Shown here: positions 8,528 through 16,398 of the stretch, in pieces
Position numbering within the stretch: the first letter of the stretch is position 1
Layout of the letters: each line of letters starts with the position of its first letter
Source: Pseudobutyrivibrio sp.
GTDB taxonomy: Bacteria; Bacillota_A; Clostridia; Lachnospirales; Lachnospiraceae
Length of the DNA stretch: 16,398 nucleotides
NCBI GenBank assembly: GCA_024691465.1
Contig: JAILNO010000040.1
Span: forward strand, 1 to 16,398
Reading direction: 5' to 3'
The notes under the pieces: generated by a model
The model's input: only the letters and a program-made list of their open reading frames with translations
Databases searched by the model: none
What the model was told of the DNA's origin: nothing
Made by a program: the position numbers and the translations under genes

Positions 8528-9245
8528 CTTCAAGCACCTCCTCGTGTGGGAATAGGATAGCCACTACAGCAGCTATAACAACTGTAAGAATAATGGTCCT
8601 TGTACCACTACTAATAGCTGATATGCCCGGAAGTATGGATGCAAGATAGCTGAGAATAAAGCAAACACCTATTGTAATAGCAACTACTCTATTCTTCCTG
8701 GCTGCGGGCATAATACATGCTAAGAACATACCATATAAGGCAACTGATAATGCACTGACAACTCTAACAGGCAGAATCTGCCCTGCAACTATACCAGAAG
8801 CAGTTCCGGTAGCCCAGCAGAGTACAGCGACTATAAAAGCCCCATAACAATATAATGGATTGATATATCCAGGCCTATTAATGGTAATAGCAAACAATTC
8901 ATCCGTTACCGAAAAACCAACTAATAGCCTATGAATAATAGATGTATCCTCGTGCATCTTCTGACTAAGGGCAGTAGACATAAGCATATATCTGGCATTG
9001 GCAATAAAAACCATAATAGCCATTTCCAAATAACCTGCGCCAATACCAATCATAGAAAATATCGCATACTCTCCCGCACTGGCATGATTTAGAAATGACG
9101 TAATGAATCCTTGAACAGGAGTAAGGCCTGCATTCTTAGCAATAATTCCTAGAGAGAAAGCTACTGCAAAATATCCTAAACCTATAGGAACGCCATCTCG
9201 AAAGCCCTCAAATAGAGCTTGCTTATTTGAACTACTATATTTCAT
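8517..9245 (-). CDS. azlC: AzlC-family branched-chain amino acid exporter, large subunit
   Basis: A 242-residue integral membrane protein with the AzlC (PF03591) pattern. After a short hydrophilic N-terminus comes GFRDGVPIGLGYFAVAFSLG, then GFITSFLNHASAGEYAIFSMIG, then FIANARYMLMSTALSQ and a VTDELFAI block. The remainder is a series of membrane helices. AzlC-type proteins work with a small AzlD partner, encoded by the overlapping next gene, to export leucine, isoleucine and valine or their analogues. GGAGA lies 6 nt before the ATG, and a reasonable promoter lies just upstream (TTTACA and TATAGA spaced by 18 nt). The gene is divergent from the AP2/HNH-like gene at 9335, with 89 bp between them. 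This makes that protein a possible, but unproven, local regulator. Confidence 0.92.
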   Translation of the reverse strand: MKYSSSNKQALFEGFRDGVPIGLGYFAVAFSLGIIAKNAGLTPVQGFITSFLNHASAGEYAIFSMIGIGAGYLEMAIMVFIANARYMLMSTALSQKMHEDTSIIHRLLVGFSVTDELFAITINRPGYINPLYCYGAFIVAVLCWATGTASGIVAGQILPVRVVSALSVALYGMFLACIMPAARKNRVVAITIGVCFILSYLASILPGISAISSGTRTIILTVVIAAVVAILFPHEEVLEDES

Positions 9246-9274
9246 ATTATGTCTCCAGATGATTTCACTAAATT

Positions 9275-9304
9275 TCTATACTTTTACCATCGCAAAAGTG
9301 TAAA
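9275..9304 (-). promoter_or_regulatory. Probable azlC promoter with an inverted repeat in its spacer
   Basis: On the minus strand TTTACA (9299-9304) and TATAGA (9275-9280) are separated by 18 nt, leaving a leader of about 25 nt before the azlC start. The spacer holds 6-bp arms ACTTTT (9280-9285) and AAAAGT (9294-9299) that could be an operator. The region is shared with the divergent gene at 9335, for which no convincing promoter was found. Confidence 0.45.
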
Positions 9305-9334
9305 ATAATAATATTAAAATAACAGGAGGTTAGT

Positions 9335-10138
9335 ATGAAGCCAGGCGTATATAAGGCCACCAAGAAAGATGGCACCATCTACTATAGAGGCAACATAACC
9401 TACAATTCCAAGCATATAAGTATCGGCAGTTATGCTACTGAAGATATATGCAATCAAGCTTATGAAGAAGCTTGGGAAATAATTAAAAATAACAATATAG
9501 ATATACTCACCTGTCAAAGTATCATCAAAACACTTCCCTTTGATAAGTGTATTACTCTAATTAATTTTAGAGACAACCATATCTATATTAAGAATCCAAT
9601 ATACTTACAAAAGAACTACTTCCACTACTACTTAGATAAGAAGACCATCCTTAAGTTCGACAATGATGATCTGTTCTATTACTCCAGTCATAAGATTCAA
9701 AATAGAGGTGGTCACATGTTTGTAAGTGACTATGGAATGCAATATAACATCCTCAATCGTTATGGCATCAAGCCTTACAGTGTAAAAGGTAAGGATTATA
9801 TATTCGCCAATGGGGATGAGACAGACTTCAGATATTCCAATATAATCGTCGTCAATAGATATCACGGTGTAATAAGAGAAGAAAAATACGGTAAGACCTA
9901 CTACACTGCCAAGATACATCTCAATGGAGATTTCCTGGTTGGGCGTTATGAAGATGAAGCAACTGCCGCCATAGCTTACAATAAGGCCGTGGACTTGTGT
10001 AAATCCAGAGGTATGACCAAGGCCTTTCCTACTAACTTCATAACAGAGTATTCTCCTAGAGAATATGCTGATGTTTACACTGAAATCAAAATATCATCAC
10101 GTCTATATAAATTCTTCCGAAATAAAAATTTCAGATAA
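9335..10138 (+). CDS. AP2-like / degenerate HNH / AP2-like protein (domesticated homing-endonuclease relative)
   Basis: A 267-residue basic, Tyr- and Asn-rich protein with AGGAGG 5 nt before the ATG. Residues about 4-50 and 177-222 align with each other as two AP2-like units: both start GV, have YY near the first strand, then G.Y..E and end in AY..A. The C-terminal copy (KTYYTAKIHLNGDFLVGRYE, then AAIAYNKAVDL) is closest to the AP2 pattern. Between them, residues about 110-176 follow an HNH nuclease layout: FANGDETDFRYSNIIVVN matches the family consensus DHINGDKTDNRIENLRVVT, keeping NGD.TD.R..N but with Ile-Phe where the catalytic Asp-His should be. I therefore read it as a DNA-binding protein derived from an AP2-HNH endonuclease, probably without nuclease activity. 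It is divergent from azlC and convergent with ilvC. Function is unknown; a regulatory role is inference. Confidence 0.72.
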   Translation: MKPGVYKATKKDGTIYYRGNITYNSKHISIGSYATEDICNQAYEEAWEIIKNNNIDILTCQSIIKTLPFDKCITLINFRDNHIYIKNPIYLQKNYFHYYLDKKTILKFDNDDLFYYSSHKIQNRGGHMFVSDYGMQYNILNRYGIKPYSVKGKDYIFANGDETDFRYSNIIVVNRYHGVIREEKYGKTYYTAKIHLNGDFLVGRYEDEATAAIAYNKAVDLCKSRGMTKAFPTNFITEYSPREYADVYTEIKISSRLYKFFRNKNFR

Positions 10139-10150
10139 TGATAAAAATAT

Positions 10151-10178
10151 TGGGGTAATATCAAGTGATATTACCCCA
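10151..10178. terminator. Bidirectional terminator between the AP2/HNH-like gene and ilvC
   Basis: A perfect inverted repeat of 13 positions (TGGGGTAATATCA and its complement, 2 nt between) makes a stem of about 12 bp with a 4-nt loop. T-rich tracts follow on both strands, stronger on the minus strand. It lies 12 nt after the stop codon of the plus-strand gene and 46 nt after that of ilvC, so it probably ends both transcripts. Confidence 0.85.
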
Positions 10179-10224
10179 TTGTATTTTATAAAATGTAAGG
10201 ACATAGCTCTAAAGCCTAAGTCTA

Positions 10225-11265
<1,041 letters not shown>

Positions 11266-11328
11266 CTATAAATATTATTAATTAAAAACCTAAGACAAAT
11301 AAGTTAGGTTCAAATTGTCGAATCCCAA

Positions 11329-11829
11329 TTAAAGAATAACAACATCCTCTGTACCGCGGCTAAGTCCAGTAACTCCTGTACGTGCCAGCTCAAGGATATC
11401 ATAATCTCCAAGCATATCTAAGAATGCCTCTAACTTGTCCTGATTGCCAGTAACTTCAAGTATCATCGAATCGTGTGTAACATCAACAACCTTGCCATGA
11501 AAAATCTCAACTATAGTAAGTACATCCTGTCTGTCTGTATTAATAGCTGAAATCTTAACAAGCATAAGCTCTCTCTTAACTGACATTCCATGCTCAAGAA
11601 CCTTGAGATTAACAACCTCTGTTAGCTTAGAAACCTGCTTCTCAATCTGCTCAAGAATAAGATCATCACCATGTGTAACAATGGTAACCCTAGTATATCT
11701 AGGATCAGCAGTTACGCCAGCGGAAAAGCTATCAATATTGTATCCTCTGCGTGAAAATAAGCCAGAAATGCGGCTTGTAAGACCTGGTGTGTTTTCTACT
11801 AAAATAGAAAGTACTTTTTTAGACTCCAT
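11329..11829 (-). CDS. ilvN: Acetolactate synthase small (regulatory) subunit
   Basis: A 166-residue protein with an N-terminal ACT domain (about 4-75). Its valine-binding motif is VENTPGLTSRISGLFSRRGYNIDSF, followed by TVTADPRYTRVTIVT-like strands and a second ACT-like half of the ALS_ss_C type (about 80-160: REL-MLVKI, IFHGKVVDVTHDSMILEVTG). It binds the catalytic IlvB subunit, raises its activity and confers feedback inhibition by valine. GGAGAG lies 5 nt before the ATG. It is the first gene of an ilvN-ilvC unit; the catalytic subunit gene, usually immediately upstream, is absent here. A good promoter lies at 11897-11924 and a hairpin in its leader at 11855-11890. No leader peptide or T-box was found. 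Confidence 0.95.
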   Translation of the reverse strand: MESKKVLSILVENTPGLTSRISGLFSRRGYNIDSFSAGVTADPRYTRVTIVTHGDDLILEQIEKQVSKLTEVVNLKVLEHGMSVKRELMLVKISAINTDRQDVLTIVEIFHGKVVDVTHDSMILEVTGNQDKLEAFLDMLGDYDILELARTGVTGLSRGTEDVVIL

Positions 11830-11854
11830 GATTACTCTCCTGTACCTAAACTCA

Positions 11855-11890
11855 TAGTTTCATGCTTTAATACTTGAAAGTACGAAACTA
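11855..11890 (-). repeat. Inverted repeat in the ilvN leader
   Basis: Outer 7-bp arms TAGTTTC (11855-11861) and GAAACTA (11884-11890) enclose an off-centre hairpin of TACTT (11871-11875) and AAGTA (11878-11882). The element begins almost at the predicted transcription start and ends about 25 nt before the ilvN start codon. There is no following T-run, so it is not a terminator; it could be a 5' stabilising structure or an operator. Confidence 0.5.
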
Positions 11891-11896
11891 GTTAGA

Positions 11897-11924
11897 ATTC
11901 TATCACAATGATTTAATATGTCAA
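11897..11924 (-). promoter_or_regulatory. Probable ilvN-ilvC promoter
   Basis: On the minus strand a perfect -35 TTGACA (11919-11924) and a -10 TAGAAT (11897-11902) are separated by 16 nt. The TGA inside the -35 is the stop codon of the upstream phosphopantetheinyl transferase gene, so the promoter begins where that gene ends. The predicted leader is about 60 nt. Confidence 0.7.
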
Positions 11925-12577
11925 TAATATTTTCCATCATATGGGTTATATAATCCCATTTGAATTGGCTGTCGCTTATCTTCATAGCAAAGGGTGATAT
12001 AGAAATCTCTGAATTCAAATCCCTGCTTAGTCCAATAAGTGTTTCCTTTTTCACAATCACAGTATTCACTGTAATCAATCCACTGCAGTATCTGCATCAA
12101 CGGACGATCCATCATTTTGCAGGTGGCCTCTTTAAAAGTCCAGACTTCTGTGAACTTCTTATTAACGTCCTTCCTCTTAACAGATTCCAAATATTCAATG
12201 TCGTTTTTAGTAAAGAATCGCTCAACCAATTCTTTATCGTATGGCCTAATTCGCTCTACATCTATGCCTACAGGCTTATCAGATATAGCCGCCACAGCGA
12301 AATAATTGGAATGAGAAATACTAAAGTCAACATTCTTGGGTTGGATAAATATGGGTTTGCCCTGGGATGTGGTGGAATACACGTAGGGCCTTTCGATATG
12401 GTTCTCCCAAAGAAGCTTCTCGAGCAGATGGGCAGCACCCAGCCTCTCGCACTTGCCTTTAAGAGTCTTAGCTTCGTCCACATGCTGTCTCTTCTGCGGA
12501 CTGATCATACTGTATACTTCATCAAATATGAATGGATTTTGTAATGGCTCACAATTGTAAGCAGCTGCTTTTATCAT
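11921..12577 (-). CDS. Sfp-type 4'-phosphopantetheinyl transferase
   Basis: A 218-residue enzyme of the Sfp/Gsp superfamily that transfers the phosphopantetheine arm of coenzyme A to a serine of a carrier protein. Visible family features are an N-terminal helix with KGKCERLGAAHLLEKLL, the strand-helix VDFSISHSNYFAVAAIS (83-99), and the Mg-binding motif VGIDVERIRP with Asp106 and Glu108. FFTKNDIEYL follows, then FTEVWTFKEATCKM with Trp146, Lys149 and Glu150. The conserved glycine after ISHS is Asn here. GGAGGGGAG precedes the ATG. No polyketide or peptide synthetase and no carrier protein is nearby, so the partner may be the fatty-acid carrier or a cluster elsewhere. It is divergent from the glycosyltransferase at 12673 and upstream of, but separately transcribed from, ilvN. 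Confidence 0.92.
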   Translation of the reverse strand: MIKAAAYNCEPLQNPFIFDEVYSMISPQKRQHVDEAKTLKGKCERLGAAHLLEKLLWENHIERPYVYSTTSQGKPIFIQPKNVDFSISHSNYFAVAAISDKPVGIDVERIRPYDKELVERFFTKNDIEYLESVKRKDVNKKFTEVWTFKEATCKMMDRPLMQILQWIDYSEYCDCEKGNTYWTKQGFEFRDFYITLCYEDKRQPIQMGLYNPYDGKYY

Positions 12578-12611
12578 ATTCTCCCCTCCATTCTTCTATT
12601 ACATAAAAGTA

Positions 12612-12637
12612 TATCATAGTAGTCTTTAAATATGATA
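12612..12637. repeat. Inverted repeat in the divergent promoter region
   Basis: 7-bp perfect arms TATCATA (12612-12618) and TATGATA (12631-12637) are separated by 12 bp in the 95-bp gap between two divergent genes. Each arm overlaps a possible -10 element (TATACT on the minus strand, TAAAAT on the plus strand), but no good -35 boxes were found. It may be a shared operator or chance in AT-rich DNA. Confidence 0.35.
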
Positions 12638-12672
12638 AAATTTTTGTTAACAATAATTATAGGGGTGATATT

Positions 12673-13830
12673 ATGAAATTCTTATTTTTTGAGATGAAAA
12701 CCGTATGTTACAACTCATATCTCTATTTCGGAGACGCTTTAGGTCAGGCCATGACTAATCTGGGACATACAGTAGAATATTTCAAAATAGACGAAGAATC
12801 CCTAGATGACTTAGAGAACTATATAGGCAAGTCATATGATGCCCTAGTTGATTTTAATTCGGATCTACCTAGAGCTCTAATGGATGACGATTCATACTTC
12901 TTAGACCATATAGAGGCGCCTTTCTATGATATCATCCTGGATCACCCTCTATACCATCATGATTCCCTTAAGCAAAAGATACGCAATTTTCATGTGATTT
13001 GCCTCGACCAAAATCATAGCAAATACATATCAACTTATTATCCTCACATCAAATCAGTAGCTATAACACCTATGACAGGTGAATTAGCTTTCGGTCAGGA
13101 ATCCATCGATTGGGATAATTTTAGCAATCGTAAATACGATATATTATTCTCTGGTACATATACAGACCCACTTAGAATAGAATCAGCTATACATAAGATT
13201 CCTGATTTCTTAGCTGACAATGTGCACGACTTAATAGATATGCTTCTAGCCGATTCTACACTTACTATAGAGGAAGCCGTCCTTAATATGTCTAAGAACG
13301 AAATATACGATTATATTAATTCAGATGTACCTCTACATACTCAGTCCTTCTATCTAGCAGATGCTTATGTGAGATGTTACACCAGGAAGGAATTGATAAA
13401 AGAACTCGACAAGTGTAAACACAAGTTAGATTTATTCGGTTCACTATGGGATGAGCTCGAGCTTAAGCATGCCACAATACATAGAGAGATTCCTTTTAAT
13501 CTCACCTTCACAGTGTTTGCCAAGGCTAAACTCTCTGTGAATATAATGCCTAATTTCAAGGCTGGCGCTCACGATAGAGTGTTCTCATCTCAATTAAATG
13601 GCGCAGCCGTACTTACTGACCCAACTACATCCCTACTACAGGAATATACTCACGGTAAAGATATCTTATTCTATGATGTTAATCATATGGATAATCTATC
13701 TGATGTAGTAGATAATGCTTTAGACGACTTAGATGAACTCAAAAAAATAGCCCAGCATGGCAGTAGCATCGCTGCTAGAAACCACACTTGGGCTAACATT
13801 GCAAAAGTACTTTTAGAAGATCTTAACTAG
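12673..13830 (+). CDS. CgeB/DUF3880-like glycosyltransferase
   Basis: A 385-residue protein preceded by GGGGTGA 6 nt before the ATG. The N-terminal half resembles the DUF3880 part of CgeB-like proteins: MKFLFFEMKT strand, GDALGQAMTNLGHTVEYFKID, then DIILDHPLYHHDSL and VICLDQNHSKYI. The C-terminal half matches the glyco_trans_1_2 type (PF13524): YDILFSGTYTDP, LDLFGSLWDE, AKLSVNIMPNFKAGAHDRVF, NGAAVLTDPTTSLLQEYTHGKDILFYD and a final helix ending RNHTWANIAKVLLEDL. Such proteins are GT-B fold sugar transferases, often of unknown acceptor (spore coat, cell surface or flagellin modification). No signal peptide is visible, so it should act in the cytoplasm. Its stop codon overlaps that of the convergent aldolase-like gene by 4 nt. 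The gene stands alone, so donor and acceptor cannot be named. Confidence 0.83.
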   Translation: MKFLFFEMKTVCYNSYLYFGDALGQAMTNLGHTVEYFKIDEESLDDLENYIGKSYDALVDFNSDLPRALMDDDSYFLDHIEAPFYDIILDHPLYHHDSLKQKIRNFHVICLDQNHSKYISTYYPHIKSVAITPMTGELAFGQESIDWDNFSNRKYDILFSGTYTDPLRIESAIHKIPDFLADNVHDLIDMLLADSTLTIEEAVLNMSKNEIYDYINSDVPLHTQSFYLADAYVRCYTRKELIKELDKCKHKLDLFGSLWDELELKHATIHREIPFNLTFTVFAKAKLSVNIMPNFKAGAHDRVFSSQLNGAAVLTDPTTSLLQEYTHGKDILFYDVNHMDNLSDVVDNALDDLDELKKIAQHGSSIAARNHTWANIAKVLLEDLN

Positions 13831-14801
13831 TCTATATTAAGCATCTCCTGATAGAATGCGAAGTAATCCTTTCTGCTATCCTTTGTAAACTGGATAGCAG
13901 TTCTAGGGTGCTGATTCAATAGACCAGTCACAAGATACTGCATATCATATCCCCATACTATACCCTCATCTCTGAGAGGCTTCATATAATCTTCCACGAA
14001 CTTAATCGCATATCTCTCCTTATACTTAGGATTCTTAAGAAAACCAAGCAATAGTTCCATAGCACAATTGCCTGCGCCACGTCCCATACTGCAGTATGTA
14101 CCATCTAAGTAATCCACATTATCACCACAAGCCTCAATTGTATTGGCAAAAGCGAGCTTCTGATTATCGTGCGCATGGATACCTACACTCTTACCATACT
14201 TTGCTGCAGCATTACAGTATACATCAGCGATACGCTCAATCTGCTCTGGATATAAAGAACCGTAACTATCTACTATATATACACATGAAATAGGAGTCTG
14301 ACAAACTATATCAAGGGCAGACTTCACATCATCCATAGATGCTGAAGATATAGCCATAATATTACATGTGGTCTCATATCCCTTCTTATCTGCATCCTCA
14401 ATCATCTCAACAGCTCCAGGAAGCTGATGAAGATATGTAGCAACTCTGATTAAATCTACAGGGGACTCATCCTTAGGATGGATATCCTCCTTGTAATTGC
14501 AGCGTCCCACATCAGCCATAATAGCCAGCTTAAGATCAGTGTCATTATCGCCCACAATCTTCCTGATATACTCATCTGAAGAGAACTTCCAAGGGCCAAA
14601 CTTAGACTCATCGAACTGCTCTTTATCAGCGCGATAACCCATCTCCATGTAATCCACTCCTGCCTTAACATTAGTCAAATAGAGTGCTTTAGCAAACTCG
14701 TCAGTAAAATAGAAGTCGTTAACTAGACCTCCATCACGAAGTGTTGCGTCGACTACACGTATGCTTTCTCTAACTTCGAGAAGCTTGGATACCTCTTTCA
14801 T
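13827..14801 (-). CDS. DRE-TIM (HMGL-like) aldolase-family protein
   Basis: A 324-residue TIM-barrel protein of the DRE-TIM metallolyase superfamily, the group that includes 4-hydroxy-2-oxovalerate aldolase and isopropylmalate synthase. The signature strand VVDATLRDGG (16-25) carries Arg22 and Asp23; GVDYMEMGYR follows. Later come IVDSYGSLYPEQI (176-188), the metal-binding HAHDN (209-213) and MGRGAGNCAMELL (239-251). There is no C-terminal DmpG communication domain beyond a short helical tail, and no acylating dehydrogenase partner lies nearby, so it is probably not a classical DmpG/MhpE. Similar stand-alone proteins are often found with surface polysaccharide genes, which fits weakly with the neighbouring glycosyltransferase. 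AGGAGG lies 8 nt before the ATG. The promoter is a perfect consensus. The reaction is unknown. Confidence 0.87.
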   Translation of the reverse strand: MKEVSKLLEVRESIRVVDATLRDGGLVNDFYFTDEFAKALYLTNVKAGVDYMEMGYRADKEQFDESKFGPWKFSSDEYIRKIVGDNDTDLKLAIMADVGRCNYKEDIHPKDESPVDLIRVATYLHQLPGAVEMIEDADKKGYETTCNIMAISSASMDDVKSALDIVCQTPISCVYIVDSYGSLYPEQIERIADVYCNAAAKYGKSVGIHAHDNQKLAFANTIEACGDNVDYLDGTYCSMGRGAGNCAMELLLGFLKNPKYKERYAIKFVEDYMKPLRDEGIVWGYDMQYLVTGLLNQHPRTAIQFTKDSRKDYFAFYQEMLNID

Positions 14802-14827
14802 TCTTCTTTCCTCCTAAAAACTTCTTT

Positions 14828-14860
14828 GCTTTTAAAATATTCACTTTATCGGTTAAAAGC
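14828..14860 (-). repeat. Inverted repeat in the aldolase-like gene leader
   Basis: 8-bp perfect arms GCTTTTAA (14828-14835) and TTAAAAGC (14853-14860) enclose 17 nt. They fill most of the predicted 5' leader, between the transcription start near 14863 and the ribosome binding site. It may be a leader hairpin or an operator. Confidence 0.5.
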
Positions 14861-14869
14861 ATTAAAGCA

Positions 14870-14898
14870 ATTATAGTGGTATACAATTTGTATGTCAA
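14870..14898 (-). promoter_or_regulatory. Consensus sigma-A promoter with embedded palindrome
   Basis: On the minus strand, TTGACA (14893-14898) and TATAAT (14870-14875) are spaced by exactly 17 nt, a perfect consensus. The spacer contains the 13-bp palindrome ATACAATTTGTAT (14881-14893), touching the -35 box. It lies 4 nt after the stop codon of the chemotaxis gene and drives the aldolase-like gene. A promoter this strong with a palindrome between its boxes suggests control by a repressor. Confidence 0.82.
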
Positions 14899-14901
14899 CC
14901 A

Positions 14902-16398
14902 TTATACAACTTCAAACTTCATTGTGCTTTCATTAAGTTGCTTAGTAACTATATTATTTCTATCCATGGCATCAGTAATACCCTGAATCTCACCAACTAT
15001 CTCACTAGCTGCTGTAGCAGACATATTAATAGCATTAGAACTCTCAGTAACTGATGTAGAAATCGACTCAATTCTATCTGACATCTCCATCATTACGTCA
15101 TTTAGATTATCAGCCTTCTCAGAGAATGTTGAGAGCATATCATTGATGGTTACAGCTGTACTCTCATACAGATTACCAGCATCAACGAATGCATCATAAT
15201 CAGCAAGAACTGTATTATTAATGAAATCAATTACCTGTACAGCATTGTCAGATAAAGTCTTAACCGCATTAGTTACTTTTGCGCTAATCTCCTGAATATT
15301 ACCAGCAGTATCCCTTGAGTTAGCAGCCAGCTTACTAATCTCATCAGCTACTACAGCAAATCCTTTACCAGCTTCTCCAGCACGTGCAGCTTCAATAGAA
15401 GCATTGAGGGCAAGTAGATTGGTCTGACTTGCAATATCAAGGATTTCATTAGTAAGATCTCCAATCTGGTTAACCTGCTCAGATTCCTTAACGGATACCT
15501 CGAGAACCTTAGATAGTTCCTCCATTTTGAAGCCAGTATTCTCTTTCTTATTATTTGCTTCTTCCTTAATAAGGTTAGCCTGCTCCTTAATTCCATTGGC
15601 AACTTCAGCACCAGCCTTAGCCTCTGCATCAATTGCATCGGTAGCTTCCTTAACAAGAGATAGGCTATCATTTAGATTCTCTGCAGTGCTTGAAACATTT
15701 TCCATTGAGGCAGCAAGCTCTTCCATCGCAGCCGAAGTGTTAGTTACATTGTCACTAGCACTCTGAATCTTATCTACAACAGTAATAGATGAGGAATTAA
15801 GTGTATCTGCACCAACCTTAACATCCTTAATTACATTCTGTAATGTATCCATGAATTGGTTAATACAGTCTCTAATAAGAGCCAGTTCTGTCTTAGTCTT
15901 AGTATTAATTCGTGCGGTCAAATCACCCTTTCCGCTATTAATGCTAGCCACAATCATCTGTAACTCTAATGCAATACCATTAATAACCCTATTGATTCTA
16001 AACAAGCTAAGTAAAAATGATATAGCAATAACAACCACAACTAGGCCTACTAGTGCATAACCTATCTTAGATGCCTCATGATGCTTCTGGCTTAAGTATG
16101 TACTAAGATTATCTGCCACCTTAACCATTGTAAGATCCACCTGTGATAAGTCCGCCTCAAGAGTACCTCTTGCCTCATCATAAGTGCTCTCCAACTGTGC
16201 AATAGCACCTGCGCCATCTAAAGCCTTTGCCTTATATTTAACTATATCTGCCTGAGATATAAATTCCTCTGCATCTGCTGTTACTGTAGCAACTAATTCA
16301 TCGCCGCCATCCCATTCAGTAACAAGAATACTTGCATTTAAATAATCTAGACAAAGTCTCAACTCATCCTTTGCTGCATCATACTTATCAAACTGATT
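14902..16398 (-). CDS. Methyl-accepting chemotaxis protein (5' end cut by window edge)
   Basis: About 498 C-terminal residues are visible; the frame is open through the right edge, so the true start and first membrane segment lie outside. The visible order is the end of a helical extracytoplasmic sensor region (about 100 residues, four-helix-bundle-like), a membrane segment ([22 protein letters not shown]), and a HAMP domain ([25 protein letters not shown]). A long coiled-coil signalling domain follows. The highly conserved hairpin tip [41 protein letters not shown] identifies it. The C-terminus ends [13 protein letters not shown] without a CheR-tethering pentapeptide. It should pass a ligand signal to CheW/CheA and so implies a motile cell. 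The ligand is unknown, and no other chemotaxis gene is in the window. No terminator is seen after it. Confidence 0.95.
   Translation of the reverse strand, partial: NQFDKYDAAKDELRLCLDYLNASILVTEWDGGDELVATVTADAEEFISQADIVKYKAKALDGAGAIAQLESTYDEARGTLEADLSQVDLTMVKVADNLSTYLSQKHHEASKIGYALVGLVVVVIAISFLLSLFRINRVINGIALELQMIVASINSGKGDLTARINTKTKTELALIRDCINQFMDTLQNVIKDVKVGADTLNSSSITVVDKIQSASDNVTNTSAAMEELAASMENVSSTAENLNDSLSLVKEATDAIDAEAKAGAEVANGIKEQANLIKEEANNKKENTGFKMEELSKVLEVSVKESEQVNQIGDLTNEILDIASQTNLLALNASIEAARAGEAGKGFAVVADEISKLAANSRDTAGNIQEISAKVTNAVKTLSDNAVQVIDFINNTVLADYDAFVDAGNLYESTAVTINDMLSTFSEKADNLNDVMMEMSDRIESISTSVTESSNAINMSATAASEIVGEIQGITDAMDRNNIVTKQLNESTMKFEVV

Noticed and set aside
11287..11310. 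Possible terminator between ilvN and ilvC (arms AACCTAA and TTAGGTT, then TTT)
   Set aside because: The stem is only 7 AT-rich bp with a 10-nt loop and a short T-run, so it is too weak to call. It might give partial read-through control.
11830..11896. T-box or leader-peptide attenuator before ilvN
   Set aside because: The leader is only about 60 nt from a good promoter, has no T-box core sequence, no run of Leu/Val/Ile codons and no terminator hairpin.
11960..12544. A 194-codon open frame on the plus strand opposite the phosphopantetheinyl transferase
   Set aside because: It is antisense to a gene with clear family motifs, has no good ribosome binding site and its translation has no recognisable domain. 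It is a shadow frame.

Overview
The window looks like the chromosome of an AT-rich, low-GC Gram-positive anaerobe, most likely a Lachnospiraceae member of the Butyrivibrio/Pseudobutyrivibrio/Roseburia type. The evidence is indirect: strong AGGAGG-type ribosome binding sites before nearly every gene, a lipoprotein signal of Gram-positive style, a YesM/YesN-type two-component pair, a ChvE/MmsAB sugar ABC transporter, and AT-rich intergenic DNA. No RNA gene, insertion sequence, prophage or CRISPR array was seen, and no gene-free stretch exceeds about 170 bp.

Positions 1-8053 (all minus strand) form a sugar sensing and uptake block. Transcription runs right to left: a ChvE-like monosaccharide-binding lipoprotein, its double ATPase (mmsA/gguA) and its permease (mmsB/gguB), then a strong terminator at 4021-4050. 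After it come a YesN-like AraC-type response regulator, a YesM-like histidine kinase with a Cache-like sensor, and a membrane-anchored periplasmic-binding-protein-like sensor cut by the left edge. This resembles the XylFII-LytS-YesN three-component arrangement, in which an anchored sugar-binding protein presents sugar to a kinase and the regulator switches on the neighbouring transporter. A nested inverted repeat lies between chvE and mmsA and could set the ratio of binding protein to transporter.

Positions 8219-12577 have a branched-chain amino acid theme: the azlC-azlD exporter pair (minus) and an ilvN-ilvC pair (minus) without the ilvB large-subunit gene. Between them is a plus-strand gene that I read as two AP2-like DNA-binding domains flanking an HNH nuclease core whose catalytic Asp-His has been lost. 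That would make it a homing-endonuclease relative turned DNA-binding protein. A Sfp-type phosphopantetheinyl transferase lies upstream of ilvN, and the ilvN promoter is embedded in its stop codon.

Positions 12673-16398 hold a CgeB/DUF3880-like glycosyltransferase (plus), a DRE-TIM aldolase-like protein (minus) whose stop codon overlaps the glycosyltransferase stop codon, and a methyl-accepting chemotaxis protein (minus) cut by the right edge. The aldolase-like gene has a perfect consensus sigma-A promoter (TTGACA, 17 nt, TATAAT) with a palindrome inside the spacer.
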